A stretch of 64,000 bases of DNA. It comes from Ciona savignyi (taxonomy: Eukaryota > Chordata > Ascidiacea > Phlebobranchia > Cionidae). Below are positions 44,801 through 57,199 of this stretch, piece by piece. Position 1 is the first letter of the stretch. Each line of letters opens with the position of its first letter. The stretch covers positions 2,032,629-2,096,628 of the forward strand of contig CH003028.1 of assembly GCA_000149265.1 (NCBI GenBank), given 5' to 3'. The position numbers and the translations under genes are program-made. The notes beneath the pieces were generated by a model. The model made no database searches, was not told the DNA's origin, and saw only the letters and a list, made by a program, of their open reading frames with translations.

Positions 44801-47800
44801 CTAAAATTTGTGATGCGCGTTTCTTTTCGGGCGTCAAAATTGAACATAGGAAGAAGAGTACCAGGGGAAAAGGCAGCAGGATGTTAAAGTTTATCGCTGG
44901 GTTATGGGAATACCCACAGCGTCCTGCCCAACATGTTGAACTGCCGGTTGACCGAGGTTTCGTTGTTTAAGGTACAAATGCCAAGTCATGTCTACGTATC
45001 GAGATGTAGCTATCATTTGATCGCCTCGTTAACCCTTACCGCATTCCTGTCTATTAAACTGGACCACTTATATCGTCAAAACACCTCAAGTTTAACAGAC
45101 GCAACGAGAAATTATCGGATGAACTCTTAAGACCATAATGTGGCTTCAACATCAGAAGAGTAAGCCAATCTGTTCGCGGAATCTCTCAGAACGATTATTT
45201 GTTAATAAAGTTAAATCAAACCGCATTAATTCTTGCGTAAACAGTCACTATCTCCCCGTGTTCGTTATGATGTCATAAATGGCGATTATCATGTCATCCG
45301 AGTGGTTGTTGTGTCACAGTGAGATAAATATTTACGGGGCGTGAAAGTCAGGAGTAATTGTAAATGCGGCGCGGGGAAAATGTTTATTTTTGCAGGTAGC
45401 TCCGCTGTAATACGAAGCCTGAACTTATAGGGGGTTTAATCGGATTAAAATGTACGGCACCGGATCTTTGGGGCATTCTATTACATTGTATATAGAAGTT
45501 GTTCGGATAATTGTGATGGTGGCTGCAGTTAAAGCTGAAAAACCTCGCGAGATGCGAGTGAACTCGCGTGCTGTCCATCCATCGACCTTGACAAGCACAG
45601 CACCTGTTCAATCGAGCCTCATATCCAAATAACTTGGGAAGGTAGCTTAGCACCCAACCCAGCGTGGCAGGGTTAACTTCAACAATTCAGATCGGGATTT
45701 GCCCATTTATTAATTGGTGGTTTACACTGATTATTATTATGTTAAACAAAAAAACATCCAAAACTACACCGCTTTTTACACCATTACTGCTAAATTCCAA
45801 CGTTAAATTGCTTTCGATGACGTCATAATGGTTGAATCGCGAGCGCAGCGGAAATAAAAGGACACCATTTCCCTCGTTGCCGTGGCGTAATAATCAAGGC
45901 CATCGTCATAATGACGACCGATTGTTCGCACATCAATAAACGATTGTCCGAGAATCTAATTACAATAGATATCCGCTCGTGAACTTTTCAACTCTCGGCG
46001 TCCCGCGTATTGTGACGCGACAGTCAGCGAACAATCATAACGCGTCGGAATTACGGGCGATTACAAATCGATTTCTTTGTTGCGACAATAAATTAATCAA
46101 GTTCAACCCTGTTACGTCATACAGGGAGTTATTACTTTGTAGCTAATCGCTAAGCGTTAAGAATCGTTTGTAAAATCACAGAGGTAAACTGGAATCTATA
46201 TTATTGTGACGTCATATATTTTTACAACTGGACCATGCTATTGTCACTTGTTTTTGTCTATTATGACCTCACATTGATTGATTGTCGACCGGTGCCGTTT
46301 CGTAAGTTAATAAAGATGGAGTGGTCAGTGTTTCCAGTTGAAAAGTGGTGGTGCAGGATTGAAGCATATCCGAAGCGAAGCGGCAACATCGGGACATATG
46401 CGATCGTGGCCGGAGGTTCGCGCCGCGGGATGGCGAGGCTCTAATTGCCGTCGAATGATTCGTTTACACCCGATGACCAACCAACCACATCCAATTAACA
46501 GTTTCGAGGGTATCGCGCGTGCCGAGCGAGACAATAATAGCATTAAGACGTCACAAAGTGCCATATGTCTTGGATTGATTCAATTCCTTGTGCGACTGCA
46601 GCGATTTTTGATCCAATTTCAAATTTCACGTAACAATAGGCGTGTTCTACAAAAGCACGAGGCGCGAAACGCCGCAAATTTCCGTTTAATCTAAAACCAG
46701 CTTCCGACTCTGTTCTTTCGACGCATAAAACAATGGGTGGTTAATGACGTAATAAACGCAGCTTAACTCCAGTCCAAATCCGCTGCCCAGCATTATTACG
46801 TCATTAGCTGTATTATGACGTTACAATCCGTATTTCCGTGTGTGCGGAATAAGAAAGGAAGGATCCGGTTAAACTGGATTTAAATTCGTTTCTTTTATTC
46901 AATTGGCATGGATAAAATAACCGACAAAGACTTGTCAATTAATTAACCGCGTCAGGGCGTCAATTAGAAGGGTTATAGGATTAATTCCGACCCCTTACTT
47001 TAGAGAGACTTTCAATTTCACTAAAACCATATCAAAGTCGGCGATAACATCCCAATTTGCCAATCCGTGGTCGCATAAGCACGGTTTATAGCAATCTGAT
47101 TGAAATACATGGACTTAAAAAAACGAAAACGGCGACTTGAAACAGAGAAGCATGGGTGCGGGTGAACGTAACGTGATGTCCAACACAGGGTATACATATC
47201 AGCCCTTGTGAGATACAGATGTATATACAACCACACGCTGAGTTTAATTATAGCCGCAGCGTGTGTTGCGATATTCCAACGAATTCCTACAGCACGGGGG
47301 TACGCGTGGAATCCAAATACTGGAAGTGTCTGCTGCAGTAATTCAGCTTTCAACTGAAACCTGAACGGGAATTATAGACGGCACCAAAACTGCCAGGATA
47401 ACACAAAAGCCAAAATCGCCGAGAAAATGCTTGGTTATTACACCAAAAGTACATTGGTCTGTAAAAATTTAATAAAAACACTCCATGAATAAAATTCTTG
47501 ACAAAACGTTCGTAAATGTTGCATTGGAATGATAACTCTTCACCAGTTAATTCAAAATCGTATTCGGCCATTATTACGATCAAGGAAATTACATGCAATT
47601 GTCATGTGCCCAAGTCAAGTATATTCATTGAAATAGGAAATCATTTAAACATCTACCAAAGGTTTATTTACAAATCTATTTAAGTTCGAAAGATTAGAAA
47701 CTCTTCTATATGAACCTTGTAGCTGTTGATATTTTAGGATTTCGACAAAATTATTAACCAAATTCATGGTTTGAAAATTGTCCAACTCTTTAACTGTTAA

Positions 47801-50800
47801 ACAAAAAGAAGAGAAAATTTTAAGTTCGAAAACTAATGACACCAATTTACGCGAAACCTAACGTAACCAAAACTTACCGACGTACGATCAATAATACTCA
47901 TTAGTGTTTTAACTAAGGTATATAAAATATGCAAACAGGCGCCTAAAATATATAAATGGTAACTGTGAGAAAATGATTTGACAACGCCGGACCTCTTGCC
48001 GGACAAGCCTAAACAAATGTCATAAAAGATTCAGCCGATAAATGCCGCATGGCAAGGCTAAGTTAGATAATAACTGGTCATGCCGGATTTCCACCCTCCC
48101 CGTTTTGGCTAAACTTAGATGTGTAACAAGGATTCAGAGCGTGAAATACAGGTCAGATTTGCAGTTTAAACTTGGCTGAATTTGACCGTGTTATGTTGGA
48201 ATCTACGCGTGGGGTCTTATAAGTCGTGTATAACTTGAAAAACAACATTAATTTTCTTGTGTTGGCTTGTTTAAGCTCTCTGTTACATGGAACATGTTTG
48301 TCGTTCCCACCGACTGTATAGGAATAGCACTAAGCGCTGGTAAATTCGTATTTCAGTGTTTGCCACTCAGGCATTTGACGTATCCATCGCAGGTAACAGG
48401 TTTATTTCGCAAATAACGCCGTGAACACTGCGATGTCTCTTCTTATGGGTCAATTCGTCCCACGAGACGCATAGAAATCTTATAAACTAACACGACCCGC
48501 TGAAAGGGACCGAGTGGTTACACTGCCAGGCAGCTTTCAGCGTGTTAAGACAATGACCCGGGCATTGTTAGGTCATAATAACGCTTGTGAGCTCACCTCG
48601 CGCGCTCTGAGGTCACAAAGCTGCATCGGGTTTCACTTGTAACTTTGAAGAACAGCTGCTGAACCATGTTTTGCTGTTCCAGAACCATTAGGAAAACTTA
48701 AGTCCAGGGAAAGTTATTTTAAAAACCAAAATCAACCCGACATCACATGTAGCGCTCGACTGCCTCAAGCGGCGTGTGTTTTTGATGTCCTGATGACGTC
48801 AATCGATGACGTAGCAAATATAAGAGGAAATTAATAAAATTAAGTACTTTTTGACGACGTATTTTATTTAAAGGCGTTTTACCAGGCCTAATATCAATCA
48901 CCCCGTGCCAGCGGTGCTTGTATTCGTTCTAAGTAGTATACAGCACAGCACCTAATTGCATTAGATCGGGCTTAGTCAATAGCAACTTCGCGGATCCACG
49001 CGGGCGTAATTGACCCGAATCGCGTCCGAATCGATTCGCGTTTGTCGCGCTTTCGTGTTCGGGATTTTTTCGCGCGTATCTTTTCATTCCTAGTTAGCGA
49101 TTTACATCGATTCATTCGATGTAGAAGGCGGATAGCAGAGGCTAAAGCGGCTCAATTAATACAAGACCATGTTTCAACATTTATTCGCGTCGTCTTTTAC
49201 TTCAAACGCCGACCACTCGTCTCACGTGACGCAAAATTAAAGGAAAATCTCGGAAACTCGCCAGGCTGATATTGAGTGCTGCATAACAAACCAATTCCCT
49301 TATAAGCGCGCAGCATTTTAAAACACACATCTTATATATTCCTCTGTTTCTTTCTTTAAACCAGTTATTACTTTGTTCAATATTAGTGTGATAACGCATA
49401 TAGGCATTCCTTAAGCGGTTTATATTTTGAATTTACAACAATTATTTTCAGAGCAGTTCGAGGCAACTTAAGTTTCCCGCTTAATCAATTGAGTATAAAA
49501 CCCGATACTGTATTTTGGTGGGGTTTTCAATTTTACACATCCCAGGAAGTATTTTATGACTTTTAATCGCTAATTATGGACAGAAAATTAATGGAAACGC
49601 TTGAAACTACCACGATTCACATTTTCATCAAAAGTCTAAAAGTTTAGACGCTTTGAATTTTAATTCTGTATATTTTAATATCAATCAGTCTATCCCGGTA
49701 CTTGTTTGCGCAAGAAAATTTGGACGCGCTCTTGTGTTTTTCAATGCGAGAGCGGTACCGGAAGGTTATGGGAAGAAGGAAATGCTATTACGACGTTGAT
49801 ACGCAGCCGAATAACGATCTCGTTGATGGGACGAAGCTGTACCGTTGCTTGTAAACCCTCATCGACTTTTTCTCAACTCAGTCCACTTAGTCAAATTGCA
49901 TAGCCCGTGATACCAGGGAGCGTTCAACGAAAATTAACGGAGGGTTACGAAAATATAAAACACATACGATTATACCATTTATACCGGTTATGTGTACATT
50001 TTGTACGTCTAATTCGTAGTTTTATAAGAGCCTTTGATATAAATCGGAGCTTTCAATCACATTTTGTTGCATGTCTATCAATAAATTACTTTCTAACAGA
50101 CGGTTTACAATTAAAAGTGACAAGCACGCCCTTTTATTTTACAAAATACCAGCGCAACAGAGCATTAATCACACTTGGACTTTTACATGGACGAGCTTTC
50201 GATTTGATTTTTTCTGGAAAAAAATCACTTCGAAACCTGTAGCTGGTCGGAAGAACACACTTTTACTTTCACCCTGGCACCAACTATCATTGCTGGTTAG
50301 GCTAGCCGAGGCGATTAAAAATATTTTTCCCCAGCGGGAAAATAAAATATTTTTTCACTGACTCATGTACACGGCTATGGAGCGGATTAGAGAGCATTAT
50401 GTCGGATTAGAAAGTAGATATAATAATAATAGAGACAAAAATGTGCTCACTAAAACCAATAATACAAAAGTACATTACAATTTCCGATATCTGCAATAAA
50501 AGACATGACAAAAATTCAAATATACATTTTTAGAATTTTTGTAGTGTGTTTTATTGCAAAGATTGAAATTTGTGGTAACTGCGTATATTTAAACTTTAAG
50601 ATTAAGAAGGCAACATCATCTCTAAAAAATTATGTCTTTACTAAAACTACGAAGTACGTCTTAATGAGGACGCTTAAAAAGGTACATTTGTTAAGTTTAT
50701 GTTTTTTAATTACAGTCGTTCTATTGGGTAACAAAAACACAATTTTGCACAAAACATTAAAAAGATGAACACGCCGTACGCGTACGGCTTAAAGGCAGGC

Positions 50801-53800
50801 AACAAATTATGTCTCATTGGAAATGCTTAATCAAAATATTTATTATATTTTCAAAGTAACAAGGTGTACAGAATGCATCTGCACTTTAATGCTCTGTTAA
50901 CCTAACAATTACTTCTTTGCTTAAAACGAAGCTTTTCAAAGGTATCCATAAAAATTACCTAAAAATCAACTTTAAAATGTAAAAACCATAAAAATCGACC
51001 AAACTGTAGACATAAAAGGCAATATTAAATTAAAGTAAATTAAGAATTTGTTACTAAACCTTAATATTAATACGTCAAAGAGGACCAAATTCGTGGTTCT
51101 GAGTTTCCTGTTTGTCACGTGACCCTCTAAACCCGTGTTTACCGATTATCCATGACGTCACGTTCGTGATTTTGTAACCGACATTGTTTGCGCAAAACAC
51201 TTTGCGTATCCATGTGTCACGTGACAAAAGTAGCATCATAAAAGTCCTCTAGTGACGAAAAAATTAGCGCTAGAGAGCAGTTGTTAAATATGTTGAAATA
51301 GTTTTAAATTCGGTTCGTCATTAAATTTTTGTCTTAAACCAATTAGTGCACAGGTTGTAAAATTCGCTGACCTAGCATTTAAAAGTAAATGCAAAACGTT
51401 TATTTCTAAATCCCATTATGAAAAAAATAAGAAAAATAGTCGAATAATGATTACTTTCTTTGAAATATGGATAAAATCAAAAAGGACGCTTTAGATAATA
51501 GCATTTATTGTAAATGCTTAAACAAGTTTTGGATTTAAATCCTTTATAATGAAGCGCGAGACACTACACTATAAGCATCGCACTTAATACTAAAGCATTT
51601 TATAACAATGAACTTTGGTTTCATTTTAAAAACATTTTTGAAAAACATGGCAGATATTTTTTATGACATTTTGCTACCAAACGTCACGCAATGGGACCCG
51701 TCGCTGTATAAGTTTCTAACAATATAAAAGTTAAGTTTGCTAGCCGGATGTTTGGCTAGTTCCTTGCTAATAACGCCGCATTTCTTTGCTAATAAAATAA
51801 AACTACAAACCGGATGTTTGGGTGTGTTGAGTGATTAAGTTCGTTTGATCATTAGCCAATAGGAAGCGAGCTTGTGTATCTAGCATGATGAGTGGTCATC
51901 TCGATTGTTTGGTCACAGTCGCCCTTGTTTGCAAAAAGATAACAAAGGTTTAAAAGTTCACCACAAACTTGCTTCATTTTTGTTTAACTAAATCTGATTA
52001 AAATTACCGCAATTTCTTTATTATCGCCCGAGATTTAAAAAAGTCAAGCCTAAGTGACGTAATACGGATAATCCACCGGACTTAAAGTTTCAAATAGAAA
52101 TCGTACAAAGAGGTATGACAATTTTATGTCAGGAACGGTGGAGTTTAGTAAAGCGACTTAATCGATTCCCATCTGACTATATCGGGTACATTTCATGTTA
52201 AACGTCTGGATTATCAAAAATATTGAACCAGAAATTACTAAATAATCATTAAAATGATTAAAAAGTTTGTGTTTTACTGAAATTTTGTTGGAATAAAAAC
52301 CAGTGGGTAAAAACACAATATTGTATTTAACAGGACAACCTGCGGCGTGCCTACGTCATATAACCAGCTGTTCATATGTACAGGGATTCAACTGATTATA
52401 ACTTTGGATGATAGGACATGTTGTATTAAACATATATAAGATAGTTATTACAAAGCTTCACGTTTTAAACGCTTGTTTAAATATTATTTTACAAAATATT
52501 AAAATTTGGAACCACTTGTATTTACACAACAATGCGCATGATAACTAGTCAGGTGTTTAATAAAGTTTATTGTTAACAGCAGAAACAAAGCTTTCTGTAT
52601 GACGAACCGTAGCCACTGTGACGTCACAAAACGCGTGTGACGCAACACACATGGTACTTTTAATCAGTATTATAGGATAACTTAAGTGCTTTTTATCTTG
52701 TATTTGTATCCGGACCGGAGTTAGTTCTGACTGAAAAGTTTGTTTTCCTTAAAAGCGAGGTCATGGTGTGCCGCATATACAAAGTACAAAATTCACGTTT
52801 CAAGTGCAATCAAGTGCTGGTTTAGTGATTCACTATTACGACAAAACAGCAGTAACTCACTGCTGGTTATAAAATGGCGATGCAATCAAAGTGACTGCAA
52901 AATATTCCACCCACTTAATCACAACTATTCATCAGCTCACATACTTACTAATTCTAAACAGATGTACATGAATCACCGGTTTTCCAAGTTTATTAATAAG
53001 TTTAAACAGAAAATGCCCTTTTTAACACGTTTCACATATTAGTACCGCATTTAAAATGGAATTTGACTTTCTTTTTATTCTATTTGTTTGTTCTATCTTA
53101 ACAGACTTTCGTAAACTATTGTGTTGTACTTTATGTATTTAAGTATGCCTACTTATATCTACATGTCGAGACCTTGTGTTGTATTCTTTATGTTTTATAT
53201 ATATATATATTTGAGTTTATTGTTGGTGTTGGGTTTAAGTTCATCTAATAGAACATGACGTCTATTGATTCGCTTTCTCCTATGGACATGCTGCTTTGAC
53301 AAGAGTCCAAAATATACGTTCGTTTGAACCCCACGATCGAAAGAACTGATTAAGTCAACTTTAAATTGAAAGAAAATTTAAGCGTGGAACGATTATTCCT
53401 ACCAGGGAGGTATGATGTAATTGAAGCCATTACTGTTTGGAAGCGAAGGCTCTAAAATTGCTTTTGTATTTTTGAGTTTATTTATTCGAAATGTTAGTCG
53501 ATTTGGCTAACTAATTATTACTTGAATTCGGAAACGCAACCATATGCAAAGTTTAATCTTGGGTGCTTTTGTTTAGTATTGTACATTGTAGGCTAAAAGT
53601 TTAAGTGAACCGCGATTTGAAGCTAGCTAGATTGACTAGTAATATTGTTTTGATTATTCATGAATCTTTAAACTTGAATTATTGCCATTTTATAAATTAC
53701 TTTTCGTCCTATGGTAGCCTTAATTAAATCAAACGGAAGTTTTGGAAGCATTTTCAGCCGCCATATGTGTTATCCCCGACAGTCCATTTGTTTCAGAAAA

Positions 53801-54465
53801 CTGTTAATAGTGTAGTGGTTCAGCAAGAATGTAAAGTTTAGAAAACTATTAAGTTTGTAAATGTTTGAACATTAACTAAGAGTTTTCACTTAAGAAAAAG
53901 ATTTTAGAAAATTGAAGAATTTAAAGAATTGAATATTGTGAGAAGCAGAATTAGTCGAACTAAGCAAAACAAAAATATTCATGTTTATTTTAACTAAACC
54001 CCCAAAGAGAGAGAGGCACCTCTGCGTAAATACAAGAACCGGGAAGCTGTGCCGTCTGGACAGCCTCAAAATGAACCTGTTTTATATCAAATAGTTTTGT
54101 GTGGGACTAATTTAATCAAGCCCTTACAAAGTGGCCGTCACTTAAAGAGATTCGCTGTCGATTTTAATATGACGAAAGTGTTATGTACTTTTGTTTTAAA
54201 CAACTATTTTTGCAAAAGGCATCGTATACTTGCTAGACATGTAAGATTTAAAAGTTGATAGCAAACCCATTCAAAAGAGCAACAATATTGTAGCTTACTG
54301 TTTACGGTAAGCTAAACGCGCAACAAAATGACCGAAACTGATATATGTATACTTATAGCGGTTCTTTATTAAGCCGTATGTCTGTCTGAGCGTTGTGTAC
54401 ATCATTCGATAATGGAAATGACTCAATAACCACCACTTCTTAGGTCTCTGTGCAGTTGTTATGGT
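41801..54465. other. Long gene-free stretch
   Basis: No gene, SINE or transposon I can support. It is notable for TGACGTCA sites (about 42817, 43546, 43592, 43721, 44547, 45819, 46206, 48795, 51151, 52619). Locally CpG-richer patches occur near 45.8-46.1 kb and 48.9-49.1 kb. A short inverted repeat CGCTGAAAG / CTTTCAGCG encloses GAGTGGTTACACTGCC at 48509-48543. A short TA run lies near 53200. Confidence 0.4.
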
Positions 54466-54469
54466 ACAG

Positions 54470-54967
54470 TTTATTTCACTTTAAAGCATGGACGTAATCC
54501 CATGAACTGGTATCTGTGGCCTTCTGTATCAGTGCGCTATTGATTTCGTTTGATCTCGATTCCCAAGCCGGTATTAACCTGGCAACACCCCACTGGTGGT
54601 ATAGCTTTGTATTATTAAAACAAATGTAGGAGCCATTACACATCAGTCCTGGTAATTGAATTAACTCTTGCTGAGGCTTTTTAAATTCCAGTATCTTGAG
54701 CAATTTCTCCATAACCCCATAAAACCCCCTGCTGGGGCGGCGGGATAATAGTTTCACGGTAGGCCGCACCCTGCTGTCACCCTGCCAAAGGTCAAGGGGC
54801 ATAAAATTGAAAGTTTGATTGACAAGCCCCACAACAAAGGGAAGAACAATTTCTATTGTTACATCACAAGTGCTGGCAACGCGAGAAACCGCCTTAACCT
54901 CCCAGCAGGCCATAAGATCTTGTGTTATTATCCGACGAGTATTAACCGGTTGTTTATTAGACGAATA
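54470..54967 (-). CDS. Unassigned reading frame ending at a polyadenylation signal
   Basis: An open frame runs from about 54967 down to a TGA at 54476-54478; its first ATG is at 54913 (145 residues). Segments such as LPFVVGLVNQTFNFMPLDLW and HQWGVARLIPAWESRSNE look protein-like, but I recognise no family. On the same strand AATAAA (54470-54475) follows the stop directly, which fits a 3'-terminal exon. If real, an upstream exon is likely, because the frame is open before the ATG. Length alone is not beyond chance. Confidence 0.35.
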
Positions 54968-55522
54968 TTAAGCTTTGAGCCTTTTTCCTAACATCTTGTA
55001 TTTTTCGACGCGCAACAATCTGTCTTTGTTATGTCACAAACGAGATACCCTGAGAGATTGTGACACCACACTAGGCCTCTTTTACACCCCGTGGATAAGA
55101 GTTGATGAACATCTAGAAGATATATATGGATCAAAGTAAGGAACCTTCGCGAACCAGCGGGTGTGCGGATCAAAGAGGTTTTAATAGAACGCGGGAATTA
55201 TTGAACAGATGACAATCCGTGAGAATCATTCTCTTTGTGACTCAACAATAAAACAAAATATATTTACCACTTTCATAAAAAATATTCCATAACAACAGAT
55301 TATGACATAACAATGTCAAACATTAATATGACATCACAACGTCATTTATCAAGCCTAAGTGTCAACATATAATATACATTTGAAGAAAAGTTGCTCTTTA
55401 TTCCTGATTTAAACAAGTGTACTTTAGAAAACAAAATGGCCGACGCTTTATGACGTAACAAAAATATGGGTTTTGAGTTTCTGGAATAAGTTTTTAAGAG
55501 GTGTGGTGCATTTTGAGTAATG

Positions 55523-56254
55523 TTAGTACTTGTTGTACGCATTGTAGAAGTAGGGGTATCTGGTCGGCAGTATTTTTAAAAATTTATGATATTTATTGAC
55601 ACTTTGAACGAGAGCTAGACTGATGGGCGTTACTTGGACATATATAGCGAGTTTCAACTCGACCTTGGGTTGTCTTGGGCTTTCTGCGACAATTTGGAGA
55701 CTTAGCTCAAGGCCAAAACTATCAAATGACCCGCTAGCTAAATAGCCCCCTCGAGACCGCAAATTGCGCCTCATTTCGATCTGAAATATTAATGTCGATT
55801 GTGTATCGCACGATTTCGTGGCTCGACCAATAAAAGGTTTTATGACGTCACTGGAAATACGCGAAATTTCGATGCTCAGACGTTCGGTCGAAACCCCCTT
55901 TTCCACGGCGTTTTTGAAGAACCGGAAGTGACGATTTTTTTCAAATGCATCAATCAAATCAGCAAAATATCGATTAAACGTGCCACCAAGGTCTAAAATG
56001 TAAAAAAAAACGATAGCGTCGTGCTCGTCTAGGTTATTTATGCCGGTTGGATATATATTTGTAAACGTCGAACGTGTGCAGACAGGTGCACATACAGCGC
56101 GCACCGGTTGGCTCGTTGTGTATTTACGTTCGCGAATATTTTCTCTTTCCATTATTTGCAAACAAAGAAGTGAATCAGAATGTTTGTGGACCGATTGTGA
56201 TGTAACAAAACGGTAATCACGATAATAATCGGATGGAAAATCTCGGAAAATCAC
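55523..56254 (-). CDS. Unassigned 243-residue single-exon open frame
   Basis: An uninterrupted frame from ATG 56254 to a stop at 55523. It is much longer than expected by chance at this base composition (roughly 7 percent stop codons per frame position). An internal ATG at about 56152 (MERENIRERKYTTSQ) is an alternative start. The middle is rich in aromatic and charged residues (FNRYFADLIDAFEKNRHFRF) and the end alternates hydrophobic and polar residues (VELKLAIYVQVTPISLALVQ). No signal peptide or known motif was found. An AATAAA in the same sense lies near 55397. It could be a lineage-specific gene or a decayed one. Confidence 0.45.
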   Translation of the reverse strand: MIFRDFPSDYYRDYRFVTSQSVHKHSDSLLCLQIMERENIRERKYTTSQPVRAVCAPVCTRSTFTNIYPTGINNLDEHDAIVFFYILDLGGTFNRYFADLIDAFEKNRHFRFFKNAVEKGVSTERLSIEISRISSDVIKPFIGRATKSCDTQSTLIFQIEMRRNLRSRGGYLASGSFDSFGLELSLQIVAESPRQPKVELKLAIYVQVTPISLALVQSVNKYHKFLKILPTRYPYFYNAYNKY

Positions 56255-56671
56255 GTCTGTTATCTCGCGTATCGTTAATAATTAATAAGTCGACTGTATC
56301 AGCTAAGGTTAAATATAACTGCGATTATTTAAAAGGCATTTTAGGTGGATCTTGTGTGGTCTCTATTCGTATTAAATATTTTTCTCTTAAGGTGTTTTTG
56401 AAAATGTGTTTTTTTCTTTTAAAGTATAGGTTTAAAAGGTATTTTGGTGACAGTCATTTTTGTCATGGACTCGCATTAGAGTTATTTTAGAGTTTTTATT
56501 ACACATACTTTTATCAGACACCGTCCGTGCTTTCTTAGTAAACTGACCCTTGACCCATTTAAACTAATTAGTGGCGGTGCACACAAGGTAACATCCAACA
56601 ACATACGATTGATAAATGTTGCGCATATGTGGATACACACTGGCGCGTTTGTTAAGCTAAAGACATACTTT

Positions 56672-56790
56672 CGGCGGAACGGTTGATCACGACCGATACA
56701 TATACCGACTCCTAAAAACAAAAAAAACGGTCCTGGTCACGAGCTTATCTTGGGTTTAAAACTTAACTAGGTAAAAAAATAAGAAAAAAG
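56672..56790 (+). mobile_element. SINE family B (only clear SINE right of Irx)
   Basis: GACCGATACATATACCGACTC and ACGGTCCTGGTCACGAGC match the copy at 21797 in order. The inner promoter boxes are degraded (TGGGTTTAAAACTTAAC) and an A-rich tail follows. Confidence 0.7.
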
Positions 56791-57104
56791 AATGGCACAC
56801 CCAGGAATAAAGGACAGGTTGGGTATTTATGGGTAAAGGTCAAACGAAACTACAAATCAATGTTCGCAGATGATTAGCGGGTGTTATCGTGATTCTAGCA
56901 AATAAAAACGGTAAACACCGATCATAAGCTCCCATTATATTGCAATAGGCAGATGTCGGGTTGAAACAGTGGCAGATTGGAAAGTGATAACACACAGAGT
57001 TATGCAGACATATATACACGTCGGTATACATGTTATCTAATCTACAGCGGGGGTTACCAGATTTAAAAGCAAAATCAAGTTAAGTAAATATATCTCCACA
57101 TATA

Positions 57105-57195
57105 GGCCGTGCGGCCCAAAACTCATCTGTCGAACAAAGACACATCAACCTTACCACGGATTCAGAGATCGCCGGTTCGAGACTGTGATCGCTCT
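57105..57195 (+). mobile_element. tRNA-like remnant
   Basis: A box B-like CGCCGGTTCGAGACTGTG stands 3' of CCGTGCGGCCCAAAACTC. Stems do not fold as a working tRNA; probably an old SINE head. Confidence 0.3.
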
Positions 57196-57199
57196 TAAC

